Of a DNA stretch of 64,000 nucleotides, positions 1-24,034 are shown one piece after another. The notes under the pieces are model-generated. The model ran no database searches. It saw nothing but the letters and a program-made list of their open reading frames with translations, and had not been told where the DNA came from. The DNA comes from Eleginops maclovinus (lineage: Eukaryota > Chordata > Actinopteri > Perciformes > Eleginopidae): NCBI RefSeq assembly GCF_036324505.1, contig NC_086370.1, positions 15,154,600 to 15,218,599 of the forward strand. Reading direction: 5' to 3'. The translations under genes were made by a program, and so were the position numbers. Each line of letters begins with the position of its first letter. Position 1 is the first letter of the stretch.

Positions 1-1250
1 CCTCCATATTGTGTATTGGCACATTCTGGGCTCCTTAATTGTATGATAATTCATCTCGGAGCACTAATTTACCCCCTGCCAGTCGCTTTAAATGTTGGAC
101 CATTTTGTGAACCGGCACTCAGAATTAGAAATGAGCCGATAGCTCGAAGGACTGTGTCTTCCAGCTAAGGAGCATATTTATACCCATATTTTTAAGCGTT
201 TTTTCAATCATTAGTGCTCTCGGCACATGAGTGCACATATGTGGTATTTTCTAATAAAAAGTCATTTTAATGGTTGATGTTTCTTGATTTGCCTCTCTTC
301 CCTCTTCCTGAAATACTCAAACAATGATGTATGATAAATTAATGCTTTGGATTTTCACAGAAAGACTTTTATTCTGTGAAAGAAATTATTATTATATTTA
401 AAAGCAAAAATAGTATTAAATTGCGTGCAGCAAATACTTTGTTTTCTACACTGAAACGCACACATAATGAATCCAGTCCAGCACAGTGTGATGTTTTGAT
501 GTGGCATGTTGGGTCTGCAATATGTCCCTCTCCAGCCATTCATATAATAACTACCTGCTGTTCTGATTCCTGGGCCCTGTCTCTCATGCGATCGGGGACA
601 TTTAGGCTTATTTTGCCATTGCTTATTTAGCCACGGGAGGCCTATTAATTTCAGCAGGTCCTGTCCTCTCCAGGGGCGATAGCTACTCGCAGCACACGCG
701 TCCCATTGTTTAGATCCATTTACATCTGTGGTCAATGAATAATGACAGCTCCGATACAGCAAAACACATACTTGCACACACATGCACAGGCACACAAATA
801 GACAAAAGATGAAAAAAGATTACCCAAATGGTGCTAATAAAAAAGGGAACATTTAAATATTTGGGCTTTCTACGCTTTATCTGTGGAGAATTATGATTAA
901 AAGCTGCATAATGGCAAACGGAGCTGTAACTGTTCTTTGTGATTCTCCACCCCGTTAGAGATTTTGCTGGTACGTCTGTTATTTTGGCACCATCCCAACC
1001 GTATTTGACCCATTAAATTAGCCACATTGGTTGATATGGTGCCATGCTAATGTTGAGGGTTTCTCTCCATCGGGTGCACAGACTCCTGGCACCCGCTATT
1101 TCACTCTGGCTGTGCAAAAGAGGCTGTGCCACTGCTACCACACATCATAGAATATTAACCCTTTTCTGTTCCCTGGCAAATGCACCAGATGGCACAGCAC
1201 AATAACAGCTGTCAATTTCAAGGCAGTGCCTCGTTGGTGGATTTTTCCCC
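1..1250. other. Gene-free, CNE-like non-coding sequence at left edge
   Basis: Non-repetitive sequence of mixed composition with many TAAT/ATTA homeodomain-type cores, for example around 34-75, 640-655, 885-925 and 1010-1045. No reading frame here resembles a protein I know; the open frames at 355-795 and 376-630 have no family features. The texture (unique, AT-rich blocks mixed with balanced blocks, no simple repeats) is that of conserved non-coding elements. By synteny with human HIF1AN-PAX2 this would lie on the pax2 side of hif1an, so pax2-type enhancers are a reasonable guess. That is inference only; conservation was not tested. Confidence 0.3.
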
Positions 1251-1415
1251 CTTGCTCTTTGGGACGCTGGGAGGATTTTTTAAGACATAATAAGCGAACT
1301 GATGTGCTGTTTCACATCGTAATGAATCAAATGTTACAGTGGAGCAAGAAGCGTGTTTCCTCCCTGGGAAACCAAAGAGGTGTTGCAGAGTGAGTGCACA
1401 GTCATCTGCAAGACA

Positions 1416-12009
<10,594 letters not shown>

Positions 12010-12299
12010 AAACTTAAGAAAAGGTAGGAATAATTATATGACTGAATAGATACACAATAAACAACTTTTTCTGTATTAACAAACATGGTTTACAGATCTA
12101 AGGATATGATTTGTATGTGACTTAACATACATCCTCTATTCAGGGACATCATTTCTACCCACCCTGCAGAATCCATCTGGCCTGTTTGTTATGAAAAGGG
12201 CACAAAGGTAGAGAGCAGCAGAGGTATGTTAGCCAGAGAAGGGGTGAGAATACAATAGCCCTCCTTCCAAGGGTCTGTAACCATAGACTCTAATAAAGT

Positions 12300-14520
12300 C
12301 ACTGCCTGCAAATAAAGAGCCTCTGCGCAGCTCGCGTTACAACAACAAGGACGGCATTATACAACTCGCCTCTCGTTTTGAAGTACACCACCAAATGATA
12401 GAAAGCGACAAACACAGCACAATGCTTAATCTAATATTCATGACCCAGTCATACAGAATTTTTCTCATTTGCAAAACAGCTGATGATGAATTTATATTAT
12501 TAATGCTTAATCTAGAGTTTGATACTTTCCTGTAATACTTGAAGGTTTGTTAGAACACTGTGTTTTCACTGGCTAATAGACATTCACAGACAGATAGGAA
12601 AGTGTCATTTAAAGTTTAATTAACTGACTTCTATTGAAAGTTGAAATATATGTTGATCATTAAACTACAGCATATTTTAACAAAACAATATTAAAGAAAG
12701 AGAAAAGTAATCGGATGTTTCCTTAAATGATCTTATGATATCAATGCAAATAATAATGAATGATAAAAAAATGAAATACCAATGCAAACATTCTAGTGTA
12801 CAACATTATAATGTGTGATGAGATTGACTGGAAGTGACTGCTTGCCCTATTAAACACTTTACCGTGTCAATACAGCCAAAGTTAGCAGGAGCCTCTCTTT
12901 CTAAATTTCAGGCCTCCCCGTTGCTTAAGGTTGTGACCCCTCTTTTTATTTTTCCCGGGGCTGTTGGGTTAATGAAGTAACAACAAACTGGGCCTGCGGC
13001 TAATTTGGAGTGGCACTTCCTGGCCCCTCCTGTCTCCACGAAGACGTATTTCATTTTCTCTTATCTCTGCCTCGGTCATGTGGCTATCCGCATGGACGCC
13101 CATGTCTCCCCCAGTTGCACGACTAATGGAAACTTCGTTAATGTCATTAATCTGCAGACCAGGACATGAACCAAACACGTTTAACCTTTCTGGGCAGGCC
13201 TCTGCCACCGAAGCTGTAGCGAATGTCCACACACTCTGTACTTGTGGCTCAGTTTGATGTGTAACGATATGAGATTCTCTTGTCCACATCGATTTAAGCC
13301 TCAAGTGGGACTAATATGGGACTAACATCCAACATAGAAAGCCTGATACAAACTAAACCATCTAAAATGTTTTTAATTGATCTGCTGAGTCAAAGTTCTA
13401 CCAGGAAAATGGTTGAAAGAGTGTTCTAAATAAACACAGAATACGTATCTTTTCTAATCAGCCTCACTTGACTAAAATGGAGTTCATAAATGACAGCACT
13501 CTTACTTCCACCATGCACACTGAAACAATGGTAATGTCAAAAGACTGATTAATGACTAATCAGGTGGCTGTGATTCATGCCTCATTCAAAGCCCTTATTC
13601 ACACATTCCACCATCTCCATGAATGGACACTCTCAGACCCACATGTCATATACTTTCATTCATAAAGAAGAAAACAAGCAGAGGGGGAGAGAGGCTGAGA
13701 AAAAAAAGGGAATCTCTCTGGTAGGATGGGTAACCCAGGGGACATTTTCTTTTGTGTGGCGCTCAGCTTATGGGGCCAAATGCCAGCAGGCTTACCTCCG
13801 CACTGTCTGTCTGTGTGTCCCCCTTTCCTTTGCACACAGTAATTAGGAGGATCTTAATGGGAAGGGGGTTTATTAGTGTCTGAGGAAGGCTTTAAACGTC
13901 ACTTTAATTAAGGGGGATTCGGCAGACAGCTTGTGTGGCGATGTCACCCCATTTTCAAAAATCCTTGTTTGGGCACAACAGGAAAATAGAAGTGGGTCTT
14001 TAAAAGGAAGGGAAAAAGGGCTTTCCAGAGGGAGGTAGTCTAGACCTGCGGTCAGAAACAGAATGGATAGTCTGACCCTGGCTAAGCATTAAGAAGACGG
14101 TCATTATCTGCCACGAAATTCCACATGTGTGCGTATGGGGAGAAGACAACCCCCCCACCAAAGAAAGAAAAAAATCCTCCAAACACACCCCTCGCCACTC
14201 TGAAACTGTTAAAAGATAACCTCACTGCTAAAAATTTTGGAGGGATTAATTTATTCTCAACATATCCTCTATGGCCATTCATGCAGGATATAAAATCCTA
14301 GATTATTTCCTGCTTGGTTAATCCGCATCCGGCCAGTCCCTCTCACAAAGCCATTCTAATGTTGCCATTAGTTATGCTCCTCTGGTGGCCAAAAGATTGA
14401 TCCCAGAGACTTGGAATCCAATAAATGTGTACATGAATGGCAGAGGGAGATAACACGTTTCCCTCAGATAGTGCGAGGGGCTGATCCGCGCTGAAACACG
14501 ATTGGGAAATGATGAATAAT
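12300..14520. other. CNE-like non-coding block
   Basis: Unique segments of balanced composition stand out from the AT-rich surroundings, notably 12,880-13,300 and 14,270-14,520. The first carries clustered TAAT/ATTA cores (about 13,122-13,150). No reading frame matches a known protein; the 111-codon minus-strand frame at 12,969-13,304 has no domain features. Best guess is long-range regulatory DNA in a pax2-type gene desert, inferred from texture and synteny only. Confidence 0.3.
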
Positions 14521-17500
14521 GTCCAAAAATTACCTTAACCTTTACCTTTTTTTAAATGCTGTGTATTATATTATTCACTCTTTTCAGAATTCAATATTAG
14601 CCACTGACATAATATTTGTTTGCAGCAGGGTTATTTTTAACACATTTTAGTTTTATGTGAAAAAATTAGGAGGAGGCCTTTCAGTCAAACCAAAAAGCGG
14701 AAACTACAAACCAAACGACCACAAAACAACATGTACTCACTCATAAAAACTGGTGTTGTCACAGCCATCATGGGGCTGTAAAAGTCGAGTGTTCCACAAT
14801 AACTGCAGCTGCTGGGAGCCTGCAGAGGGGATCTGATAATGGGCCCGAGGGGAAACGACAGCGTGCTGAGGGACCAGGGATTGTCTGGAAGACAGATAAG
14901 GAGGCACAGGAACAGGTTATCAGACAGTTTATGAGGTGTCACTCTGAACAAACACTCACCTGTTCTGCAGGAAGATCATAGAATCACAAACAGGCGTCCC
15001 ATTAATTCATGCAGGCATCTTGCTGTTATGGATCATTTAAATTCAGATATCTTTTACACCTTTTAAACCAGGTCTCATGAGCAATGATTTTGTTACATTT
15101 AGAATTAGAAGTATTTTACCTTAAATTTCACCACTAAAATACTTTTTAAATAAATAAATTTATGAGGAAAAACTGAAAATGTTACCAACACTAAGATATC
15201 TAATCGACATAATTAAAACTTAATACAACAGGATTTGCACTGTAACCCCATGTGACATTCCGGGTTTAGCCAATACACTGAAGAAAATGAAAAAGAAAAT
15301 TGATGCTGTGCTTCAAAACAAGTAAACACAACTCAGAAAATGCTCATGGGACCCCCCAGGAAATCCAGTATGTCGACCCAGGGCTGTTTTTCTTATTGTC
15401 TAACAATGTTATAAGAAGACATGTCAAAATAAAGATATAGATAAAGAAGTCACTTCAAGAAATGTATAGATACATTGTCTAACTGGACTAGCTTGTCTAA
15501 CTAGGTTAGTCAACTGTCACAAAGCACTTTAACAAATTCCTTAATTGGCATCAATCATTCAGCAATACACTGCTTTTGCTGTTGTATAAGGCCACTCAGA
15601 AATTGAAGAACATAGAAGCATAGCAAAACAATCTGTCTAAAATCTTTATAATGTTATACAACGCAATTAATTATTTTGTAATTAATTCGATTTATGCTTT
15701 GAGTGGACAATGATGTTGAGCAGTGGGAGGAAACTAGCTAAAGGAGCATTTTGACTAAAATAACTGGCAGCTGTAATGGGAGTACATAGCGCTGATTTGC
15801 CTTGTGTCTACAGGACAGGTATCTCAAAACACTTCCTGTGTAGGCAGAGAGGTATCCTCTCACCCTGGGCTATTGTGAAAGAAAATCATAATGAAAAAGC
15901 TTTTGTTTGCAATAAAAGACAGCAACCATTTATACTTCTCACTATGAATGCTCTTATTCTTGTTTAAAAGTATTTACTTTGAGTTGCTTCGTTTTAAATT
16001 ACACTCACTGCTTCATTCGCTTATTCAATGCTGCAATGAGTTTTTTATTTCTAGTGCAAAAAACGCTTTTTCAACAATGAAATCACTCTAAATAATAGGA
16101 AACAATCCCAAATTCTCTTTTCCAGTGATTTTCTCCATGCATGATAACGATCACCACATCATGAATAATTAAAAGAGTGTTTTTGTTATCATCATAAAGC
16201 AGCTTGTCCCTGTAGACTATAATGTACAGGGAATGTATGCCTACTGAAATGTTAAATTGCTTAATATTGGTAAAAACTTTGTCATATCACTCACACACAT
16301 TATAGTTTACTTTTACATTAAATAATGGAGTTACATGACATGCTTCAACGTGCAGACAAAGCCACTAAATCAGAGAAAAACATACTTTTCCCATAAAAAA
16401 AAACTAAACAAAAACACAGACCAACTGTAGACTGCTCAACTGCATGGGTACATCCTCCATATTTTTTATCATTATGCTTTCACCCACATAAATGATCAAA
16501 ACAAATGACAATCTCTGTGCAAAGAAGAGACGGAGCCCACAAAAGGGAGGCTGACAGCCATTTCCACAACAGATGTTTTTACAGAGGGGTGTCTTCTCTC
16601 CACTGAGCAGTCTCACACATGAGAGACCCCCAAAAGCTTCAGAGAAACGTCCAGAAAACCAACATGTAAATTTGTAACTGCCATGTCTCAGACTAGCAGG
16701 CCCACGCCAATTTATTGCTTTAGGGGGGGAAAAAAACATGAAAAACAAGAAATACCCAAATATACATATCAGTACGGATGATTTAAAAAGGCGGAGGAAT
16801 AGAATTAGACCTTCAATACGAGAAAAAGACAACAGACAACATCGTTATGTGTTATCACGGAAAGATAAGTCCCTATTGATCCGGGTTGTGGGCAAAGGCT
16901 GTGCTATTGACAGGAAGACAGAATATGTTGGAGGGGCAATATTTCATACATTTGGCCTGTTCACTCCATCACTGTGAGAGGGTGTTTTTCTGGGCTGTAT
17001 ATAATAACACGTGTGCTCTTTATTTCCTTCAGATCAATGGTAATGCGAGGGGGGCCACACAAGATGGATGCCAGGGGCAGGTTAACCTATCGACTGCTGA
17101 ACAGAGATACACAGAGGAAGACAACCAAAACATTTACTGCCATGAACCTCAGCTACTTGTGTTTCGCCCTACTTATTGTACCAAAAACATGTTGCACTGC
17201 AAAACTGAAATTGAAATATTTAACGTATTTTGTTTAATTAATACATTTATTTCTAATGTAAATCTAAAAGTGTTCCTGCATTAAACATATAACAGTCTAA
17301 TTTGATTTGAGAATAACTTTTGCGTCTATAACCCAACTCTCTTGGTAAGTGGAGGAAAAAGTGTCAATGCTCTGCCTGGTGACCACCTTCTGGAGACAGT
17401 ACAGGAGGCAGACTGGGGCGGGGGCAGGCCGGATCTGGATCGAGTCAGAGTCGCCCTCGGACAACCAGCCAGCTATTCAAATGTTTCCTGCAAGTCACTA

Positions 17501-20500
17501 ATGTGCAGTTCTTAATAAATTAATTAAAAAGTAGGGTGAAGTTTAAATTCAAAACATATGCCAAGTTTGATTTCACAAGTGTTTTTAATACTAATACAGT
17601 TCAATTCTATAGCACACCTTAAAAACAACGTCATCTCAAGGTGCTTCACAAGTCCATGATGGTAGAGTTAAAAATGATCTATGAAACATATTTAAAAGTA
17701 AAAAGCAGGATGTACAAAACTAGTGAAGAAATCTACAGAATACCGCTTTGAATCGAAGCTTCAAAACCAAGCAGGTTAGTGAAATTATTAGTAAGATTTG
17801 ATTAAAGATGGGTAATGATTTAAAAGGAGGCCTTATATTGTAAAAGTTTCTATTAATTAAACTGTAGTGTGCTTGAATTCACTCTGTAAATGCACCTTTT
17901 GTATTGCTTTGCAACAGATATGGCAAGTGTTTAAACATTTTAACAAATTCTCTCTCCAATTAATGTGCTGATCCCATCTCATGCCGCACAGGTGATTCAA
18001 CTGAAAACATCTGATGATACTGTGCCTTTCTATTGTGCATGCAATGCTATGCACTGTCTAAGAAAATACAATAAAATCTAAATATGAAGTCACTCTGGCT
18101 GAACTGCAAATCGAACGTTAATAGAATAATACTGTTCCGACAGACAGCTCCAAGCATTATTGTCTAAAGTTGGGTAAAGGGTAATTAATTTGGCAGTAAA
18201 TCATTCAGTGTTTTGGTGACTCTGATGAGAATTGTAATTTTCTTTTTTTTGCTCAGACTTCCCCCCAGCCAACCCCCAGTCCCCATTGTCTGTGAAAATG
18301 GAAATCTGTGCCACCAGTACAATATCCACATTATGTGCCCTGCCTCGACATTGTTGCATGACATGCTTGATTGTACCCTGGCATATAGGAAGGGAAATGT
18401 GTAAACATACCATTAGCACATATTAACGTCTGTCCTCCGCTTACATTAAAGTGGAATTCATTAGTTCATACGTTTTTTTAATGATTTTCATCATTGTTTG
18501 AATAAAGTACCTTAAACATTTGTTGGACAGTCTTGTTTCTAAGAAGAAATGCATTTATTTATGTGCTCTGAACAAACTGAAACTGTGTATTTCAAAAGGA
18601 CATTAAATACTTTTTTTTTGAAATTGTATTTAACTGTCTATTTTCACACAGATGCACAAAATAAGATATGGTTCTGTCACAGCATTTTAACTTAACCATT
18701 TTACCGGTCTGTTCCTCCCTCTACGCCAGTTTTTTGAAATAACATTGCTTCAGGCTACAGGTGCACTTTGCTCTTTGTCATTATTGGAGTTATATGACAT
18801 ATGTATACATGGATTTGACTTATTATGTGTTTCTATGTTGTACAATGATTATTCGGTTGAATATCTGTGTGTCTCGGTTGTTTGTTTCCGGTGAGACAAA
18901 CAGCTCGAAAGAATACCTTTATGAGTGGTGCCATCTATTAAATGAAGCTGATTTCACTAGAGAATATTTTTTATATTGCAATGTCTAATTATACACTATT
19001 TAAACATGTATTGGATAAGGTCATAATTGGGTAAGGGTGCTTCAATACAGCCAATAGATGATGGCATGTACATTTACCTCTCCCCCTTAATAACTCATAG
19101 AAAAGCATAGACTACTAAGCCATTACATGATGGTCACAAAGATGTGAAGGCAAATTTGAAAAACTAACTAAACATCAATGACTGTAGTTGTTCTTAGCAA
19201 GGACCAACAGTCAAACTTTCTTCCAGAACAGCATAACACTTCATTTCTGCCAATTGCAGCTGATCAAATTTAAGTAAAAGAATACTGCACTGATGAACTC
19301 ACAACCTCGCTGTATTCAATTTAAAGTGTGTTACAGATTGAATAAGTCTGGTAAAAAAAAAATCAATGTGAGTATTTCCTCCCAAGATGCTATAAACTAT
19401 TGAGTATGTGACATAAGTAGCAAATCTCTGTTGTTGTTTTGTTACTAATGGAAGGTGTCAAAAGCAACCTACAGCTCCCGATAAGTTCCTGCTGTCACTA
19501 ATAACTCAATGCTGCCATCTAGAGTTGGGACGCATTTTACTTTAATATAAAAGGGGGGAAAAAACATTGTCAGCCTGAGTATGTCTGACAGCGTTAGGTC
19601 TTATTTACCACTGAATGCTGCAAAAGTAAAGATTAAATATAGGATTATGGGACCAAGGGTTGCTTTTGTATAATTCATTTTTGTTCGGGGTCAAGTGTGA
19701 CTCTAGCAGTTAAGAATTGGCTATATGTGTAATCAAATGTTGGCTGAAGCTTGAGTCTGTATCACTCCAAGTGTAAGCATGATGTTACAGTATGCCCCTG
19801 AGTATGTGTGTGATTGTTAGTGTGTGTTGGTTGCAGGCTCTTCTCAGTATCAGTTCTCAACACACACGGAGAAAATCGAGATGCTCTCATTTGCTGTAGA
19901 TTTTACACGCTCTCCTCCGATACCTCAGCTCCACCTGTCTAGCCATGATCTCAGAGTTGAAACAGAGTTCAGCCAAGTTTAGAATTGTTCTTGCTTGTTT
20001 TATCAGCAACGTGTACCATATATCCCCCATGAAATACTACAGCCGGCAAGAGATACTGCCAAGGCAGCAGGGAAACAATTGAATGGACATTAATGATTTA
20101 AAGGTACATATCTGCTATAATACCAACACAGGCGCAGGTAACTGAGAGCAGGATCTGATGACATCATTGATGTTGCCTCAGATAACACCTTGATCATCAA
20201 CTATGTATGGTTCTGGCAAAAGATATAAGATAAAGTCCAAGTGAGAGTAGACTATTTACCGGCCTAATGAAGGCTAGACCAGTGTTCAGACACTGAGTCA
20301 GGAAAGGTGGGTCACAGAAAGTTTCACGTTAAGAAGAAAATACTTTATCAAACATGTTTGCTGTTTATTCATTTAATAGCATGAAACAGATGGTAACATA
20401 TTAGAGTCATTAATATATGTTTCTGTAGCAGCTTTTATTGAGAAGCAGTAGAATGTATCAAAGACTTACTCAATAGTGTAGAGATCCTTTAACCTATTGG

Positions 20501-21100
20501 ATTTAACTTTGTTTGTTTTTGAGTCCGGCATTTTAACCAAAGCAAAGAGAAAAATAGGTTTATACTTAGATCCAGTTTTTGTTGCCCTAAAACTTCACGT
20601 ACAATAGCTATGTTTTAAAGGTTTTAGCATTAAAGATTAAACTGAAATAAGGACAACTAATGCACAATTGGTAGTAAATTTGGGGATTAAAAAAAGTGTT
20701 TTAAGAGTGATAATCTTTGCAAAAAATATGAAACAAATAGCAGCAACCAAAACTTATTTACTTACCGAGTTGGTTAATTAATAAAGAGTACTTCCAAGAG
20801 CCTAATGTGACATCCTTTATTCTCAAGATCCAAAGATGTCAACTTTTTAATTAAACAAAACGGAGAATAACAAAGCAAATTTGGGGGGGGGGGGGGTTCA
20901 AATACTGTGATTAAATGAATTTTAATTGTAGTTGCTAATCATGAGTCACTCAGGAGGGTAGTCTGGTCTGTGTCAGTTGTAAAGAAGTCCTGTATAAATT
21001 GTGCAGGGAACAAAAAACATACTCTTATTAGTTAAAAACATAATTTTCAAACAATTACTAAAGAATAACTTGGCAGTTCCTCACACTCTGCTGCACAGAC
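14521..21100. other. Intergenic, AT-rich, no gene seen
   Basis: Mostly AT-rich sequence with no recognisable exons. It includes a likely dispersed repeat at about 17,590-17,720 and a run of G at about 20,883-20,896. Open frames at 16,404-16,832 (-) and 16,886-17,284 (+) are opposite-strand chance frames with no family features. Confidence 0.45.
17590..17720. repeat. Possible dispersed teleost repeat fragment
   Basis: The stretch with TTCTATAGCACACC followed by CATCTCAAGGTGCTTCACA resembles a common fish interspersed repeat in which a 'tatagcgcc...tctcaaggcgctt' core recurs. Class not determined, ends not defined. Recognition is from memory of the motif, without a repeat-library search. Confidence 0.4.
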
Positions 21101-22036
21101 ATTCGAACAGCTGCAGTTAACCAGGCTGTTTACAGAGGATGTGACGTGCTAGTGTTTTGAATCGTGCAGGCTAACCAGCAGCACGGATAGCCAGTAACCA
21201 CCTCACTGACCAGCATCCCCTTCACACATTCGGGGGGAACTGTGAGCTTCATGTCCCTATAATATCTGCCACAGTAAGTTTAACTCGCTCCTGTATAGCG
21301 CTAATTAACCGAGGTTGGTTTAGCATGGAACGCGTTAGCTTGCAGTTGCTAACAAGAACTAGCCTTAGCAACCTACCGTTATTTACCCTACAGGAGTCAA
21401 TGATGTATTGTAACCGTATTGATGAATGCACAACGATAATGTTAAGAAAATATGACAGTGAATGGAACAATTGGCTGTGTGTGGTGGATAATAACACACG
21501 CCTGCAACGGTTTAACTTTAGCAACTGATAGCTTAGCTTTTTCGTTGTTTATTAAACATTACGTTAGCTGCTAACTATCTTAAATGTCCAAGTAACGTGT
21601 GGCCAACAAAAAAAGAACACTAGGAAGGTTGCTAACCTTAAGTTACATGAGTGTGTGGTAAAAAACATGTTTGGTGTTATAAGCTACATTTATAATTATC
21701 ATTGTAACGTTGGGTCACTGTCACATTAATACCTACTTTGATTTTGGAAGGCGATGAGCGGTTTCCTCGACTATTCAAATGTTTGTTGTGCTTGTTTGTG
21801 GGCCTGTCGATTTGTGTTGAGAAGAATCGAAGCCTCCAAATGAGAAGTTCAAGTAACGTTCGGTGGGTCGTAAAAGTCACTATCGCGACAGCAAGGTGTT
21901 GCAGTGGCAGCAAACTTTCATCACCAAGCTTTCTTAAGAAATGCTTTTTTAACATCTCCATGTTAAGTTTTCTGAGCTAAGCCATATTTTTTACACGTAA
22001 GATAACTGTTGTTTAAAGTTTGCTGTCAGGGCTGCT
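21100..22036 (+). promoter_or_regulatory. cuedc2: Probable cuedc2 promoter / non-coding first exon region
   Basis: The first cuedc2 coding exon begins at a splice acceptor (CACAG ending at 22559), so a non-coding first exon must lie upstream. This stretch is richer in CpG than its flanks, contains TGACGT at about 21,140-21,146, and has several TTAGC/GCTAA motifs of the kind often seen near teleost transcription starts. The exact start site and first-exon donor could not be fixed. Confidence 0.35.
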
Positions 22037-22481
22037 CAATGCTGGAAAGTAACTACATATGTTATACTACTTTATACTTCTGCTCTACTACATTTTGGAA
22101 TCAATTGTTGGTAGTTGTTACTCTACTGCAGTTATTTTACAGATTTGTTGTACTAGTTACTTTATAACTTGATGATTTTGACACACAATAATTTGGAAAA
22201 CTTTTAAAAAATATTATTATTTGGTATAGATTAAACCCTCCAACATTGTATTTAAGTAACTTAAACCACGGGTTGGATAACAGAAAATTGGCAGCAATTT
22301 TGCCAAGAAGCTTTTTGTAAAAAAAAATTAAAAAATGTAAGTTCCAGATTGAAGAAGATTTGTACTTTTACTTCTAATACTTAAGTACATTTTCCTAATC
22401 GTACCTAAATACTTTCGAGTATTTTTACTGTGTTGTATTAGTACTTTTAAGCAAAGAATCTGAATACTTTTTTCACCACTG
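22037..22481. mobile_element. Degenerate non-autonomous DNA transposon, hAT-like terminal repeats
   Basis: The element opens with CAATGCTGGAAAGTAAC and closes with CTTTTTTCACCACTG. These are diverged versions of the CAGTGGTGGAAAGTAAC-type terminal inverted repeats of an abundant teleost element. The interior also fits that family: repeated TTTATACTTCT, CTACTACATTTT, TACTTAAGTACATTTT, GTATTTTTACTGTG and GTATTAGTACTTTTA blocks. No transposase frame is present. Flanking 8-mers GGGCTGCT and CCACTTCT match at only 4 of 8 positions, so the target duplication is lost or the boundaries are approximate. It sits 78 bp before the acceptor of cuedc2 coding exon 1. Confidence 0.75.
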
Positions 22482-22571
22482 CCACTTCTCACTATAACTG
22501 CCATGACTCTCTGTAGCCGAACTTCACCACTACTGACCCTCTATTTCTCTATTGCACAGTAGGAGAACGCA

Positions 22572-24034
22572 ATGGACCTCCAAAAAATCATCCACAGTGC
22601 GCTGTACGAATTTATTCAGGCTTACATTCCTGATGCAGATCTCAGGTAAACAATTACCAAGCTTTGGTGACATGCTTACAAAAAAGTCAGTCTCACAATA
22701 ACCCATTTTTTTTATCGCTCTATGCAGCACACTGGATGATGTTCTCCTGTCTTACATCACTGGAGTCCTGGAGGATCTGGGCTCCGAGCAGAGTATTGAG
22801 GAGAACTTAGACGTGGAGGACTTTGCAGAAATGCTAGAAGCTTACATACCTGGCTTTGCTGAAATTGACAGGTAAACAGGCGGTCACACTTTGTTCTACT
22901 ACATAGCTTCAGTGTTTGTTGTTCTTACAATTATGTTTCATATTTGCAGTGTCAAAGTCTGTGAAATGATGTTCAATCTAGCTTCAAAACTGGCCACTGC
23001 TCGGACCTCAGGTATTAAAATACATATATTATGTTCAATACATGCATTACGCTTTCAGTTACAGTAATTCTAAGGTATGCTGATTTTAATGTGTTTCCTG
23101 TGAAGAAGACGTTGAGACTAAGGCAAAGACAGAAGAGATTTCATTGAAATTCACCACCCTGCCCAATGAACCTCCACCAGCAGAAACGCAGTGCCTTAAA
23201 ACAGAGACAGAGGGCGCCACTGCCAAGGTAATCATTTCAGCACAATATTTCCTTTAATATAATTTAACTTGAGAGATCTACGATTGATATTGTGTGCGTT
23301 TATGTAAAGTGAAGCTTATACGTATGTGTAAATGTCCAGCAACCCGTGTCTGCATGGGAGTCCCAAGAGCAGCATCTGCTGGAAATGTTTCCAAAGTGCA
23401 GTCTGTCCGAGGCTCGCAGCGCCCTGTGTATTGCCAAAGGAGACATTGAGGAAGCTGTGCGCCTTATCATAGAGGGCGATGTCCAACTCAGCCCAAGTCC
23501 TCTTAACGTGAGTAAATGCTTCACACAGAAACACTGCCACTGTGTGTGTTAAGCTGTGTGATTTGATGGTGTTCTGTTGTTTCAGGTTAACCCCGGGAAG
23601 AGTATTTCCTCAGTGGCAGACCAAAAACTTAAAGAGAGCATCCTTGAGAAGTTAGTAAGATTACTATCGTCCTGTGGAGAGCAGAGCTGGCCTCACTTCT
23701 TTGTTTCTGTTTTTTTTACTATGTTTCTTCTCCATAGGTACATGTTGGTTGACAGGGATGAGGATAAAAAAACGCACCGGCCTTTGCCACCTAAAGAGGT
23801 ACATTTTACTTTATATTTCAAATTAAACTGTATAATATATATGTTTCATGCAATAAAACCCTTATTCTGGTGGGGGTTTTTTTACAGGCGCCAAAGAAGC
23901 TAGTTCGGTACCACGGTAACCAGGTGGTAACCACAAAAGGAGAGCGCTATCAGCTTGTGAAGAAAGACGAAGAAGAGGACATGAAGAAGACGTATGTCAA
24001 CCTGAAGCCCGCACGAAAGTACAGATTCCATTGA
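22572..24034 (+). CDS. cuedc2: CUE domain-containing protein 2 (Cuedc2)
   Basis: Eight coding exons: 22572-22645, 22728-22871, 22950-23011, 23106-23227, 23340-23507, 23586-23650, 23738-23798, 23888-24034. All junctions are GT-AG and phases close to 280 aa (human about 287). The N-terminal part (residues 1-72, starting [14 protein letters not shown]) matches the conserved head of CUEDC2, with its VLEDLG and AYIPGFA motifs. A CUE ubiquitin-binding domain spans about 143-182, with the diagnostic Met-Phe-Pro at 150-152 and an Ile-Ile in place of the distal di-leucine at 177-178. The C-terminus ends in the family signature KPARKYRFH. In mammals CUEDC2 binds ubiquitin, IKK, steroid receptors and Cdc20; I infer a similar cytoplasmic/nuclear adaptor role. 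A tandem NAGNAG acceptor precedes exon 4. The start is the first ATG after the upstream acceptor. Confidence 0.95.

Noticed and set aside
355..795. 146-codon minus-strand frame at the left edge
   Set aside because: No recognisable domain, and an overlapping plus-strand frame is equally open; composition is that of non-coding sequence.
16404..17284. Frames of 142, 79, 132 and 87 codons on both strands
   Set aside because: Mutually overlapping frames on opposite strands with no family features and no splice-supported extension.
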